From Miltoncostaea oceani (GTDB lineage: Bacteria; Actinomycetota; Thermoleophilia; Miltoncostaeales; Miltoncostaeaceae), in the NCBI RefSeq assembly GCF_018141545.1, contig NZ_CP064356.1:744001-808000 (forward strand): DNA of 64,000 nucleotides. Direction: 5' to 3'. The position numbers and the translations under genes were made by a program. Below, one piece after another: positions 40,282 through 50,494 of the stretch (position 1 is its first letter; each line of letters starts with the position of its first letter). The notes under the pieces were generated by a model. The model was not told the DNA's origin, ran no database searches, and was given only the letters and a program-made list of their open reading frames with translations.

Positions 40282-42060
40282 TCAGGACTCGTGCGAGCGA
40301 TTGCGGCGTCCCCGTGCACGGGGCTCGCGCAGACGGCGCCCGACGCGCTCGGGCCACCCGATGCGGGCGTCGGTCAGGGCGTCGAGCAGATCCGACGGCC
40401 CCTCGAAGCGGCGGAGCTCGGTGACCGCGGCGCCGACGTCCTCGGGACGGCGTGCCCCGCTCGCGGCGACGACCAGGACGCCGAGGCGCCGCAACGTGCC
40501 CTCGTCGTCGTCCTCCCCGAGCTCGTGGCAGTCGATCTCGCCCTGGATGCGCCGCAGCACCTCCGCCGGCGGCACGTCCTCCGCGCCGGCGCGCGGCAGC
40601 AGCACCAGGCCGCCCTGGTCGCGCACGGCGGCGGCCGCCGACTCGGGCGACAGGCCGGGTGGGACGTCGTGCGACAGGTAGAGCCCGACGAGCACCCCGG
40701 CGGACGTCGCGATCTCCTGCCCGGGGACCACGGTCAGCCCCGCCGGCGCGAGGGCCGCGACGGCGGCGGCGAGGGCGACGCCCTCGGGCGCCGCGACCCC
40801 CACCACGTCGACGCCGCGCTCGACGCAGGCGGCCACGAGGCGCTCGGGCGACAGGTCGCGGCCCGGCCGCACGCGCAGGTCGGCGACGACGCGGCCGGCG
40901 CCGGCGGGGCGGCTGCGGGCGGCGAGCGCGGCCCGGTACGCCGCCTCGAGCTCGGCGGCGGCGTCGCCCCACGTGCGCGCCGCGGCGCGGGCGGCGGCGC
41001 GGCCGAGGACGGCGCGGCGCGGCGCGTCGCCCGCCAGCCCGGTGACCGCGGCGGCCCAGTCCTCGCGGCGGAAGGGGGGCAGCACCAGGCCGTCGCGTCC
41101 GTGCGCGACCAGCTCGTCGGTCGCGTGGCAGCGCGGAGCGATCACCGCGCGCCCGGCGGCGAGCGCCTCGCGCAGGACGGGGCCGTCCGCCTCGTCGGGG
41201 GCCGCGACGACGACGATGCCGGCGGCGGCGAGGATCGCGGCGCGCGCGGCGGGCCCGGGATCCGGCACGACGGTGACGTGGTCGCGGAGCGCCTTCGGGA
41301 CGGCGGCGCGGGTGCGCCACGGGGCGTCGGCCGGGCCGATCAGGGTGACGGGCCCGACGGCGGCGGGGTCGAGGCCCCGCAGCACCGAGAGGCCGAACCG
41401 GGCGGCGACGCGGTCACGGCCGCGCGCCGCGATCACGAGGCCGGGGGCGCCGGGCGGGGGAGCGACGGGGGCGGCGGGCGACGCGCCCGGGGCGATGACG
41501 GCGTAGTCGCCGGGCAGCATCTGCGACAGCGCCCGCCGTCCGCCCGCGGTCGTCGCGATCCGCAGGTGCGCCCGCGCCAGCGCCCGGTCGACCAGGGGCC
41601 GCAGGAACGCGACGCCGACGAGGGGCTCCGCCCGGTGGAACGTGACCGCCGCGACCCCCGGCACGTGCCGCAGCGCCGCGAGCGCCGGGCTCGGGGCGAG
41701 GGGCTCGTGGAGGTGCACCACGTCGAAGACCGGCTGGGCGAGGGCGGTCTCGAGGGCCCCCGCCAGGTCGAAGGGCTCGCCCAGGCGCCTCCCCGCGCCC
41801 GCGGGGAGGGCCCGGCCGACCGCGACCTCCAGGACCTCGCCGGGCGCCGCGAGCAGGGCGTCGTGGTCGCCCGCGCCCGCCGCCGTCAGCCGGGCCCGTC
41901 CCGCGGCGATCCGCTCGCGGCGCGTGGCGGGCGCGAGGAGCGTCACCCGGTGCCCGCGCGCGGCGAGCGCGGCCGCCTCGGCCGCGACGTGGTGCGCGAC
42001 GTCGTCCCGCGGCGGGAGGGCGTGCGGGCAGACCAGCGCGATGCGCAGGGTCGCGGTCAT
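40282..42060 (-). CDS. GT4 glycosyltransferase fused to a degenerate PHP-like domain
   Basis: The 592-residue product has a GT-B glycosyltransferase in residues 1-385, with ALVCPHALPPRDDVAHHVAA at the start, DVVHLHEPLAPSPALAAL, and the EX7E region EADGPVLREALAAGRAVIAP. That pattern is close to PimA-type mannosyltransferases. From about residue 390 the sequence follows a PHP fold (spacing of ADLRVRPGRDLSPERLVAAC, VVPGQEIATSAGVLVGLYLS, GGLVLLPRAG), but the metal-binding His positions of DLHxH and HP are Arg or other residues. It lies just downstream of the CDP-alcohol phosphatidyltransferase, as pimA lies near pgsA in mycobacteria. A phosphatidylinositol mannoside-like role is inferred. Confidence 0.82.
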   Translation of the reverse strand: MTATLRIALVCPHALPPRDDVAHHVAAEAAALAARGHRVTLLAPATRRERIAAGRARLTAAGAGDHDALLAAPGEVLEVAVGRALPAGAGRRLGEPFDLAGALETALAQPVFDVVHLHEPLAPSPALAALRHVPGVAAVTFHRAEPLVGVAFLRPLVDRALARAHLRIATTAGGRRALSQMLPGDYAVIAPGASPAAPVAPPPGAPGLVIAARGRDRVAARFGLSVLRGLDPAAVGPVTLIGPADAPWRTRAAVPKALRDHVTVVPDPGPAARAAILAAAGIVVVAAPDEADGPVLREALAAGRAVIAPRCHATDELVAHGRDGLVLPPFRREDWAAAVTGLAGDAPRRAVLGRAAARAAARTWGDAAAELEAAYRAALAARSRPAGAGRVVADLRVRPGRDLSPERLVAACVERGVDVVGVAAPEGVALAAAVAALAPAGLTVVPGQEIATSAGVLVGLYLSHDVPPGLSPESAAAAVRDQGGLVLLPRAGAEDVPPAEVLRRIQGEIDCHELGEDDDEGTLRRLGVLVVAASGARRPEDVGAAVTELRRFEGPSDLLDALTDARIGWPERVGRRLREPRARGRRNRSHES

Positions 42061-42070
42061 CGCCGGGCGG

Positions 42071-42727
42071 TCACCCGCCGCGTCCGTCGGACGCGCGCCA
42101 CACCAGGGCGATGCGGTGCGCCGCGGTCATCAGGCTGAGGCCGGCGAGGACGACCATCAGCACCGGCATCACGTCGCCGACGCTGCCGAGGAAGAGGGCG
42201 GCGCCGACGATGACGAGCCGCTCCGGCCGGCCCATCAGGCCACCGCTCGACCCGGCGATGCCGAGGCCCTCGGCGCGGGCCCGGGCGTACGAGACGAGGA
42301 ACGACGCCGTCAAGGCGGTGAAGCAGGCGGCGAGGGCCCAGTCGAGGCCGTCCTGCGCGACGGTGATGCCGATCGCGCCGAGGATGACGCCCTCCGCGAG
42401 GCGGTCGAGGGTGGAGTCGAGGAAGGCCCCGAACGCCGTGACCCGCCCCTGGTGGCGGGCGACGAGGCCGTCGAGGGAGTCGACCAGCCCGGACGCGATG
42501 AAGACGAGCGACGCGAGCACCCAGTAGCGCTCCAGCGCGAGCCACGCCGAGGCGCAGATCCCGAGGAATCCGATGATGGTGACGACGTTGGGCGTGATGC
42601 CGCTGCGGTCGACGATGCGCCAGACCGCGTCGGCGGTGCTCCGCCTCCCGGGCGACTCGGGATCGAGCTCGATCTGCGTGCTGATGGCGGTGGCTCCTGG
42701 GGCGGCGTGAGCGGCCGCGTCCCGCAG
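42071..42727 (-). CDS. CDP-alcohol phosphatidyltransferase, probable CUG start
   Basis: This membrane enzyme joins CDP-diacylglycerol to an alcohol such as inositol or inositol phosphate. The family motif D-x2-D-G-x2-A-R-x8-G-x3-D-x3-D reads DSLDGLVARHQGRVTAFGAFLDSTLD. About five membrane segments follow. The start given is CTG 42727 (MRDAAAHAAPGATAISTQIE), 6 nt after a consensus AGGAGGT. The nearest in-frame GTG (42779) lies inside the divergent gene and would translate its promoter into an Arg run. With the downstream GT4 gene it resembles a phosphatidylinositol(-phosphate) synthase and mannosyltransferase pair. The head group is inferred. Confidence 0.88.
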   Translation of the reverse strand: MRDAAAHAAPGATAISTQIELDPESPGRRSTADAVWRIVDRSGITPNVVTIIGFLGICASAWLALERYWVLASLVFIASGLVDSLDGLVARHQGRVTAFGAFLDSTLDRLAEGVILGAIGITVAQDGLDWALAACFTALTASFLVSYARARAEGLGIAGSSGGLMGRPERLVIVGAALFLGSVGDVMPVLMVVLAGLSLMTAAHRIALVWRASDGRGG

Positions 42728-42750
42728 GACGGACCTCCTACGAGCGCGTC

Positions 42751-42757
42751 TAGGATA
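42751..42757. promoter_or_regulatory. Shared, symmetric -10 heptamer between divergent genes
   Basis: TAGGATA reads TAGGAT on plus, 8 nt before ATG 42765, and TATCCT on minus, about 24 nt before the phosphatidyltransferase CTG and just upstream of its AGGAGGT. The plus transcript would be leaderless. Confidence 0.55.
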
Positions 42758-42764
42758 GCGGCGG

Positions 42765-43565
42765 ATGCGCCTCTGCACCTTCCGCGACGCGAACGGCACC
42801 CGCCTCGGCGAGGTGCTCGGCGACGTCGTCCAGCCCCTCGCCGGGGCCGACGTCCGCGACGCCATCGGCGCCGCGGTCCCCGGTCCCGTGGGCGACCCCG
42901 TGCCGCTCGCCGATCTCGACCTCGTCGCCCCCCACCGCCCGGGCAAGGTGATCGGGATCGGCTGGAACTACCCCGACCACGCCCGCGAGATGGGCGGCCG
43001 CACCCTCGACGCGCCGGTCGTGTTCTCGAAGCTCGTCACCGCGATCACCGGGCCCTCCGCGCCCGTCGTGCGGCCCCCCTGGACCCGGGAGCTCGACTAC
43101 GAGGGGGAGCTCGCGGTCGTCATCGGCCGCCGGGCGCGCGACGTCGCCCACGCGGACGCGCTCGACCACGTGTTCGGGTACGCCGTCATGAACGACGTCA
43201 CCGCCCGCGACATGCAACGCGCCGAGCCGCAGTGGGTGCGGGCGAAGGGCGGCGACGGCTTCGGCCCGTTCGGCCCCTGGGTGACGACCCGCGACGAGGT
43301 GCCCGACCCCCAGGCCCTCGGCATCCGCACCTGGGTCAACGGGGAGCTGCGCCAGGACGGCTCCACCGCCGGCATGGCCTTCACCGTCGCGGACCTCGTC
43401 ACCTGGTGCGCCGCCGCGGTGACCCTGGAGCCCGGCGACGTGATCGCCACCGGCACGCCCCCCGGCGTGGGCAAGGGGCGGGTCCCCCCGGTCTTCCTGC
43501 AGCCCGGGGACGTCGTGCGGATCACCGTCGACGGCCTCGGCACGATCGAGAACGCGATCCGATGA
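42765..43565 (+). CDS. Fumarylacetoacetate hydrolase family protein
   Basis: FAH-fold enzymes cleave or isomerise beta-diketo and related acids using a divalent metal. The 266-residue product has a short N-terminal domain, then KVIGIGWNYPDHAREMG, the metal ligand region DYEGELAVVIGRRARDV, GYAVMNDVTARDMQR, and TPPGVGKG near the end. The specific substrate is unclear (acylpyruvase, HpcE or ureidoglycolate lyase-like branches are possible). ATG 42765 is 8 nt after a TAGGAT box. It overlaps the next gene by ATGA. Confidence 0.9.
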   Translation: MRLCTFRDANGTRLGEVLGDVVQPLAGADVRDAIGAAVPGPVGDPVPLADLDLVAPHRPGKVIGIGWNYPDHAREMGGRTLDAPVVFSKLVTAITGPSAPVVRPPWTRELDYEGELAVVIGRRARDVAHADALDHVFGYAVMNDVTARDMQRAEPQWVRAKGGDGFGPFGPWVTTRDEVPDPQALGIRTWVNGELRQDGSTAGMAFTVADLVTWCAAAVTLEPGDVIATGTPPGVGKGRVPPVFLQPGDVVRITVDGLGTIENAIR

Positions 43566-44335
43566 CGCCCGAGGAGGCGCTCGCGCGCGTGCTCGCCGTC
43601 ACCGGCATCAGCCTCCCCCGCGGGGTGCTGGGACCCGAGACCTGGGTGCTCGCCCGGGCGCTCTCGGCGGACGCCGACCCCGCCGCCGACCCGGCGCTGC
43701 TGGCGGGGGCCGCCTCCGCCGCGCACTGGCCCGAGCTGCGTGGTCCCATGGAGGCCGCCCTGCTGCGCGCCGCCGCGAGCGCGGCGCCCGAGGACGCCGA
43801 GGCGTTCGAGATCGTCCTGGAGTGGGCCGCCGACGAGGACCCCGACACGCCGCTCGCCCGGGCCCTCGCCGTGCGGGCCGCGACGGAGCTCGCCCTGGCC
43901 GACGCCCGGGCCCGCGGTCAGCTGCGCGCCGCCGAGCAGGCGGTCCGCGACGGAGGCGCGCCCGCCGCCGTCGCCGCGGCCACCGCCGCCGGCGCGATCG
44001 CCGCCGACCTGCTCGACCTCGACCCCGAGGACTTCGCCGTCGAGATCGCCGAGTACGTCGCCGCGGGGAGTCGGGCGGAGGACATCCCCGAGCTGGCCCG
44101 CACCACCGGCGACCCCGAGATCCGCGCGTGGGCGCGGTCCGCCGTCGCCCGCACCGACGCCCCCGACGCGCCGGAGGCGTCGGCGGGGGTGCGCCACCTC
44201 GCCTCGGGGGACCCGCCGGAGGACCCCGCCGAGGACCTCGTGTGGGTGCCGACCATCCTGGCGCTCACCCAGGAGGCGGTGGAGCGCTCCCTCGCCGAGG
44301 AGGCGTCCGCCGCCGAGGCCGCCGGGGAGGGCTGA
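43562..44335 (+). CDS. Ala/Glu-rich protein of unknown function
   Basis: The 257-residue product is acidic and Ala-rich, with an N-terminal helical part (MTPEEALARVLAVTGISLPR) and a C-terminus VERSLAEEASAAEAAGEG. No known catalytic motif is visible. It overlaps the FAH gene by ATGA, so the two are probably cotranscribed. Its TGA and the convergent GNAT stop form a perfect inverted repeat (TGAGGCG-C-CGCCTCA). Confidence 0.7.
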   Translation: MTPEEALARVLAVTGISLPRGVLGPETWVLARALSADADPAADPALLAGAASAAHWPELRGPMEAALLRAAASAAPEDAEAFEIVLEWAADEDPDTPLARALAVRAATELALADARARGQLRAAEQAVRDGGAPAAVAAATAAGAIAADLLDLDPEDFAVEIAEYVAAGSRAEDIPELARTTGDPEIRAWARSAVARTDAPDAPEASAGVRHLASGDPPEDPAEDLVWVPTILALTQEAVERSLAEEASAAEAAGEG

Positions 44336-44344
44336 GGCGCCGCC

Positions 44345-45169
44345 TCACGCCCGCCCGCCGGGGGAGGGCGCGAGCAGGTTCGGCCTTGGCGCCGCCTCGC
44401 GGAAGCCGGCGCGCAGGATGTTGCGGTAGGAGGGGCCGGCGGGCAGGCCGGTCTCCGTCACGAGGTGACGCACGCCCATCTCCGACGCCCGCGCGGCGCG
44501 GGCGGCGAACAGGGCCCCCTGCGCACCCCGGCCGCGGTGCTCCGGCAGCGTCGCCCCGAGCGTGAGCCACGCCGCGTCGCCATGGACGTACATCGCGGCG
44601 GCGCCGACCGGCACGCGCCCGTCGCGGGCGACCAGGCAGGTCCACCCGGGACGGCCGACGAGCGCGGCGAACCACGCCGACATCTCGGGCGCGAGTCCGA
44701 AGGCGGCGGCGACGACGCCCCCGAACGCCGACGCCTCCCCGTCCTCCGCGTCACCGACGCGGAGGCGCGTGGCGGGGGCGGGCACCGGGCCGGCCTCGCG
44801 GTGGAACGTCATCCACGGGCGGTGCGGCGTGTAGCCCCGGGCGGCCAGCAACGCGCCGAGGCCCTCCGCCGCGCCGGCGACCGCGACCGTGCTGCCCACC
44901 CCGAGGTCCGCGTAGAAGCGCGCCATCTCGTCGATGTCGCGCGCCGTGGCGGGGGCGGCCACCCCGATCCCGATCGCGTGGTTCAGCCAGTGGGTGCCGG
45001 TCACGGCGGCGCACCCCGTGCAGACGCCGTCGCCGAGGTCGAGGGACCGGAGGCCGTGGCGGGCCGCGAGCTCGGCCGGCGCGGCGCGCCACAGGCTGCG
45101 GTACCCCGCGACCTCGGCCCGCTGGCGGTGCGCCGCCGACGGGACCGGTGTGGCCACCGCCGCGGTCAC
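44345..45169 (-). CDS. GNAT-family acetyltransferase
   Basis: The 274-residue product has an N-terminal half (YRSLWRAAPAELAARHGLRS) and a C-terminal GNAT domain. The acetyl-CoA region is LTLGATLPEHRGRGAQGALF (R-G-x-G-A pattern), followed by VTETGLPAGPSYRNILRAGF. The N-terminal half may be a degenerate second GNAT repeat. It starts at GTG 45169 overlapping the cupin gene's stop, so they form one operon. Substrate unknown. Confidence 0.85.
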   Translation of the reverse strand: MTAAVATPVPSAAHRQRAEVAGYRSLWRAAPAELAARHGLRSLDLGDGVCTGCAAVTGTHWLNHAIGIGVAAPATARDIDEMARFYADLGVGSTVAVAGAAEGLGALLAARGYTPHRPWMTFHREAGPVPAPATRLRVGDAEDGEASAFGGVVAAAFGLAPEMSAWFAALVGRPGWTCLVARDGRVPVGAAAMYVHGDAAWLTLGATLPEHRGRGAQGALFAARAARASEMGVRHLVTETGLPAGPSYRNILRAGFREAAPRPNLLAPSPGGRA

Positions 45170-45516
45170 GCCCACTCCATCGGGACGTAGCCGCTGGTGC
45201 GGGGGGCCGACGCGATCAGGACGGTGGCCGGCGCGTCGGCGTCGTTGCGGACCGTGCGCCGCGGGCGGGGGTCGAGCCGCACGAAGGTGCCCGCCGGGGC
45301 CGGGTGGTCGACGCCGTCGATGACCATGACGGCCGCGCCGCCCAGCACGAGGAACACCTCCTCCTGGTCCGAGGCGGTCTCGTCGTGTTCGGGGATGGCG
45401 GTGCCCGGCGCGATCTCGACGAGGTTCACGCCGAAGGACGTCAGCCCGAGCGAGCGGCGCACGAGCGACCACGCGCCGGTCCGCTCGAGGTCGTCGCGGT
45501 GGACGATGGTGAACAC
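45166..45516 (-). CDS. Cupin-domain protein
   Basis: The 116-residue single-domain cupin has the motif 1 region GTAIPEHDETASDQEEVFLVLGG (His and Glu ligands) and motif 2 DHPAPAGTFVRLDPRPRRTVRN, where a second His is not evident. Metal binding is therefore uncertain. GTG start at 45516 follows AGGAGG at 6 nt. It is the first gene of a two-gene operon with the GNAT protein. Confidence 0.85.
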   Translation of the reverse strand: MFTIVHRDDLERTGAWSLVRRSLGLTSFGVNLVEIAPGTAIPEHDETASDQEEVFLVLGGAAVMVIDGVDHPAPAGTFVRLDPRPRRTVRNDADAPATVLIASAPRTSGYVPMEWA

Positions 45517-45614
45517 GGGGTGCCTCCTGTCCGGGGGGGTGGGGTCGGACCGAGCCTCGCCGGCCCCCGTCCCACCTGCGTCTCGGCGGCCGTCGCGTGC
45601 GCGTCCCGGGCGGT

Positions 45615-45620
45615 TACCCT
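45615..45620 (+). promoter_or_regulatory. -10 box for leaderless nth
   Basis: TACCCT lies 6 nt before the ATG at 45627, the spacing expected for a leaderless transcript. No Shine-Dalgarno is present. Confidence 0.5.
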
Positions 45621-45626
45621 CGGGTC

Positions 45627-46325
45627 ATGGCGACCCCCCGCCCCGGCACGCGCGCCCACACCCGGGCGATCGTCGCCGCGCTCGCCGAGGCGTACGGGCC
45701 GCTGCCGTGGGTGCGCCGCCACGACCCCGTCAGCGAGCTGGTCACGACGCTGCTCAGCCACAGCACCACCGACGTCAACCAGGAGCGCGCGTTCGCGACG
45801 CTCCGTGAGCGCCTGCCCACCTGGGACGTCGTGCGCGCGGCCCCCGTCGAGGTGGTCGCCGACGCGGTGCGCGTCGCGGGACTCGCCGCGCAGAAGGCCC
45901 CACGGATCCAGGCGGCGCTCGACGCCGTCGCGGCGGACCCGCGCGGGGACGACCTCGAGTGGCTCGGCGCCGTCCCGCTCGACGAGGCGATGGCGTGGCT
46001 CACCGCCCTCGACGGCGTCGGCCCGAAGACCGCCGCGTGCGTCATGTGCTTCTCCTTCGGCGCGCACGTGGTGCCGGCCGACACCCACGTCCACCGCATC
46101 GCGCTCCGCACGCGCGTCGTCCCGCCCCGCGCCACCGCGACGGCCGCCCAGGAGCGCCTGACGCGGTGGACCCCCCCGGGGGAGGCGTTCGCCACCCACA
46201 TGCGGCTGATCGCCCACGGCAGGACGGTCTGCACCGCCCGCGCGCCCCGCTGCGGCGGCTGTGCGCTGCTGCCGCTGTGCCCCACCGGGCGGCGCTCCGC
46301 GGCGACGGGGGCGACGCCGATCTGA
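45627..46325 (+). CDS. Endonuclease III-family DNA glycosylase
   Basis: These enzymes remove oxidised or mismatched bases. The 232-residue product has the helix-hairpin-helix LTALDGVGPKTAACVMCFSF followed by the catalytic Asp in VPADTHVHRIALR. A C-terminal cysteine cluster (CTARAPRCGGCALLPLC) should bind [4Fe-4S]. The Lys of the classical bifunctional lyase (near the HhH) is not obvious (SHSTTDVNQERA is the start of the substrate pocket), so it may be monofunctional. Its TGA is immediately followed by the HAIR operator of dnaK. Confidence 0.9.
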   Translation: MATPRPGTRAHTRAIVAALAEAYGPLPWVRRHDPVSELVTTLLSHSTTDVNQERAFATLRERLPTWDVVRAAPVEVVADAVRVAGLAAQKAPRIQAALDAVAADPRGDDLEWLGAVPLDEAMAWLTALDGVGPKTAACVMCFSFGAHVVPADTHVHRIALRTRVVPPRATATAAQERLTRWTPPGEAFATHMRLIAHGRTVCTARAPRCGGCALLPLCPTGRRSAATGATPI

Positions 46326-46346
46326 ATTGAGTCTGAACGACTCAAG
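46326..46346. promoter_or_regulatory. HAIR operator (HspR-binding inverted repeat)
   Basis: ATTGAGT-N7-ACTCAAG matches the HAIR consensus CTTGAGT-N7-ACTCAAG at 13 of 14 positions. It abuts the nth stop and lies 6 nt upstream of the dnaK -35 box. HspR itself is encoded downstream in the operon. Confidence 0.92.
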
Positions 46347-46352
46347 TGTGGG

Positions 46353-46380
46353 TTGACATGGACCGACTTAGATCTACACT
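46353..46380 (+). promoter_or_regulatory. dnaK operon promoter
   Basis: TTGACA (46353-46358) and TACACT (46375-46380) are spaced by 16 nt. The HAIR site lies directly upstream, so repressor binding would block RNA polymerase. Confidence 0.8.
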
Positions 46381-46445
46381 GATCACAGCGTCCCGTCCCA
46401 CACACGGCGACCGGGTCCCGCCCGGCGCGAGGAGGCACCAGACAC

Positions 46446-48341
<1,896 letters not shown>

Positions 48342-48379
48342 CCACCACGACGCCACCACACACACGAGAGGAGGACGCC

Positions 48380-48820
48380 ATGCCGGCAGTCGTGCGCTTC
48401 GACCCCTTCCGCGACATCACCAGCCTGCGGGACGAGATGAACCGCCTGTTCAGCAGGACCGTGGGCGACGGGGTGTCGTCGGGGTCCACCTGGACCCCCG
48501 CGGTGGACATCTTCGACACGGAGGACGCCATCGTCCTGAAGGCCGAGCTCCCCGGGCTCGGGACCGAGGACATCGACATCGAGATCGACGACAACGTCCT
48601 CACCCTGAAGGGCGAGCGGCGCTTCACCGACCCGGTCGACGAGGCGCGCTTCCACCGCCTCGAGCGGGCGTACGGGCACTTCCAGCGGAGCGTGACGCTG
48701 CCGCCGGCCGTGAAGGCGGACGAGATCTCCGCCGACATGGAGAACGGCGTGCTCACCGTGCGCGTCCCGAAGGCGGACGAGGTGAGGCCGCGCAAGATCG
48801 CCATCGCGGCGTCGGCGTGA
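48380..48820 (+). CDS. Hsp20/alpha-crystallin small heat-shock protein
   Basis: The 146-residue product starts MPAVVRFDPFRDITSLRDEM. The alpha-crystallin domain (about 40-135) has AVDIFDTEDAIVLKAELPGL and ends with the GVLTVRVPKADEV strand. It holds unfolding proteins for DnaK/ClpB. Position between dnaK and grpE is unusual for the actinobacterial dnaK-grpE-dnaJ-hspR order. ATG follows GAGAGGAGG; its TGA overlaps the grpE GTG. Confidence 0.95.
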   Translation: MPAVVRFDPFRDITSLRDEMNRLFSRTVGDGVSSGSTWTPAVDIFDTEDAIVLKAELPGLGTEDIDIEIDDNVLTLKGERRFTDPVDEARFHRLERAYGHFQRSVTLPPAVKADEISADMENGVLTVRVPKADEVRPRKIAIAASA

Positions 48821-49395
48821 CGGAGGACCCGCAGGGGCGGGAGGGGGCGGCGGCGGAGGACGACCGCGAGGTCGGCACCGCCGCGCCGGCCGGCGCCGCG
48901 ACGGAGGACGACGGGGCCGCCGTGGAGGCGGCCCCCGAGCCCACCGAGCTCGAGCGCGTGTCCGCGGAGCGCGACCAGTACCTCGACGCGCTGCAGCGGC
49001 TGAAGGCCGAGTTCGACAACTTCCGCAAGCGCAACGACCGCGAGCGCCAGACGGTGGCCCTCGGGGCGACCCGGGACGTCGTGCGCGGGCTGCTGCCCGT
49101 CATGGACAACCTGGAGCGCGCCGTGGCGGCCCTCGGCGACCAGGGCGAGGGCATCGTCGCCGGTCTCGAGATGGTGCGCGGCCAGCTGGCCGGGCTCCTC
49201 ACCGGGCACGGCGTCGAGGAGATCCCCGCCCACGGCGAGGCGTTCGACCCGATGGTGCACGAGGCGATCGCGACGGTCCCGTCCCCGGGGCACCCCGAGG
49301 GCACGGTCGTCGAGGTCGTGGAGAAGGGCTACCGCCAGGCGGAGCACGTCCTGCGGCCGACCCGCGTCGTTATCGCGGCCCGGCCCGCCGAGTAG
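48817..49395 (+). CDS. grpE: GrpE nucleotide-exchange factor
   Basis: GrpE releases ADP from DnaK. The 192-residue product has an acidic N-terminal tail, a long coiled coil ([34 protein letters not shown]) and the beta domain signature [17 protein letters not shown] and [20 protein letters not shown] start overlaps hsp20 by four bases. Confidence 0.96.
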   Translation: MTEDPQGREGAAAEDDREVGTAAPAGAATEDDGAAVEAAPEPTELERVSAERDQYLDALQRLKAEFDNFRKRNDRERQTVALGATRDVVRGLLPVMDNLERAVAALGDQGEGIVAGLEMVRGQLAGLLTGHGVEEIPAHGEAFDPMVHEAIATVPSPGHPEGTVVEVVEKGYRQAEHVLRPTRVVIAARPAE

Positions 49396-49402
49396 GAGAC
49401 AG

Positions 49403-50494
49403 GTGCAGGACCACTACGAGACATTGGGCGTCGGTCGCACCGCGACCGCCGACGACATCAAGAAGGCGTACCGGAAGCTGGCGCGCGTCCACCACCCGGA
49501 CGCGAACCCCGGCGACGCCTCGGCGGAGGAGCGCTTCAAGGAGATCTCCCACGCCCACGACGTGCTGTCGGACCCCGCCAAGCGCAAGGAGTACGACGAC
49601 CGCCTGCGCTTCGGCGGGCGCATGCCCAACGGCGCCGGCGGCGCCGCGGGGGGCGCCGACATGGGCGGCTTCGGTGACTTCGCCGACATGTTCTCGAGCA
49701 TCTTCCGCACCGCGAAGGGCGGGCGGACGACGACCGAGCCGCCGGCCGCCCGACGCGGCGCCGACGTCGAAGTCGAGGTGAACCTCTCGTTCGACCAGGC
49801 GATGGCGGGCGCCCAGGTGCCGGTGTCCGTCGAGACGCCCGTCGCCTGCGCCGACTGCTCCGGCACCGGGGCGAAGCCGGGCACCAGCCCGCGCCTCTGC
49901 CCCGAGTGCAAGGGCCGCGGCGTGCGCGGCCGCGACGGCGGGGCGTTCGCGTTCAGCGAGCCGTGCCCGCGGTGCGGCGGCAACGGGACCGTCATCGACG
50001 ACCCGTGCCCGACGTGCGGCGGCTCGGGCAGCACCCACACGCGCACCCAGATCAAGGTGAAGATCCCGCCGGGCGTCAAGGACGGCACCCGTGTGCGGTT
50101 GAAGGGCAAGGGCCAGGCGGGGACCCGCGGCGGCCCCGCGGGCGACCTGCAGGTGCTGACCCGCGTCGCGCCCAGCCGGCTCTACACGCGCAAGGGCGAC
50201 GACCTCGTGCTGAACGTGCCCGTGACGTTCGCCGAGGCGGCGCTCGGGGCGCAGGTCGAGGTCCCGACGCTGGAGGGGCGGGTCAAGCTGACCGTGCCCC
50301 CGGGCAGCCCCGACGGCCGTGCGCTGCGGCTCGCCGGCAAGGGCGCCCCGCGCCTGAAGGGCGGTGGCCGCGGCGACCTGATCGCGACGCTGCGCCTCGA
50401 CGTGCCGCGCGAGCTGTCCGACAAGCAGCGCAAGGCCCTCGAGAAGTACGCCGAGCTGGACGGACGCGACCCACGGGAGACGTTGTTCTCGTGA
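49403..50494 (+). CDS. dnaJ: Chaperone DnaJ (Hsp40), type I
   Basis: DnaJ stimulates DnaK ATPase. The 363-residue product has a J domain with HHPDANPGD (HPD motif), a Gly-rich linker, four zinc repeats ([32 protein letters not shown]) and the C-terminal substrate-binding domains. GTG start at 49403, 7 nt after grpE. Its TGA overlaps the hspR GTG. Confidence 0.97.
   Translation: MQDHYETLGVGRTATADDIKKAYRKLARVHHPDANPGDASAEERFKEISHAHDVLSDPAKRKEYDDRLRFGGRMPNGAGGAAGGADMGGFGDFADMFSSIFRTAKGGRTTTEPPAARRGADVEVEVNLSFDQAMAGAQVPVSVETPVACADCSGTGAKPGTSPRLCPECKGRGVRGRDGGAFAFSEPCPRCGGNGTVIDDPCPTCGGSGSTHTRTQIKVKIPPGVKDGTRVRLKGKGQAGTRGGPAGDLQVLTRVAPSRLYTRKGDDLVLNVPVTFAEAALGAQVEVPTLEGRVKLTVPPGSPDGRALRLAGKGAPRLKGGGRGDLIATLRLDVPRELSDKQRKALEKYAELDGRDPRETLFS

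Noticed and set aside
42728-42779. Upstream GTG (42779) as the start of the CDP-alcohol phosphatidyltransferase
   Set aside because: It lies inside the divergent FAH gene and would translate the shared promoter into an Arg-rich run. The CTG after AGGAGGT fits better, though it is not proven.
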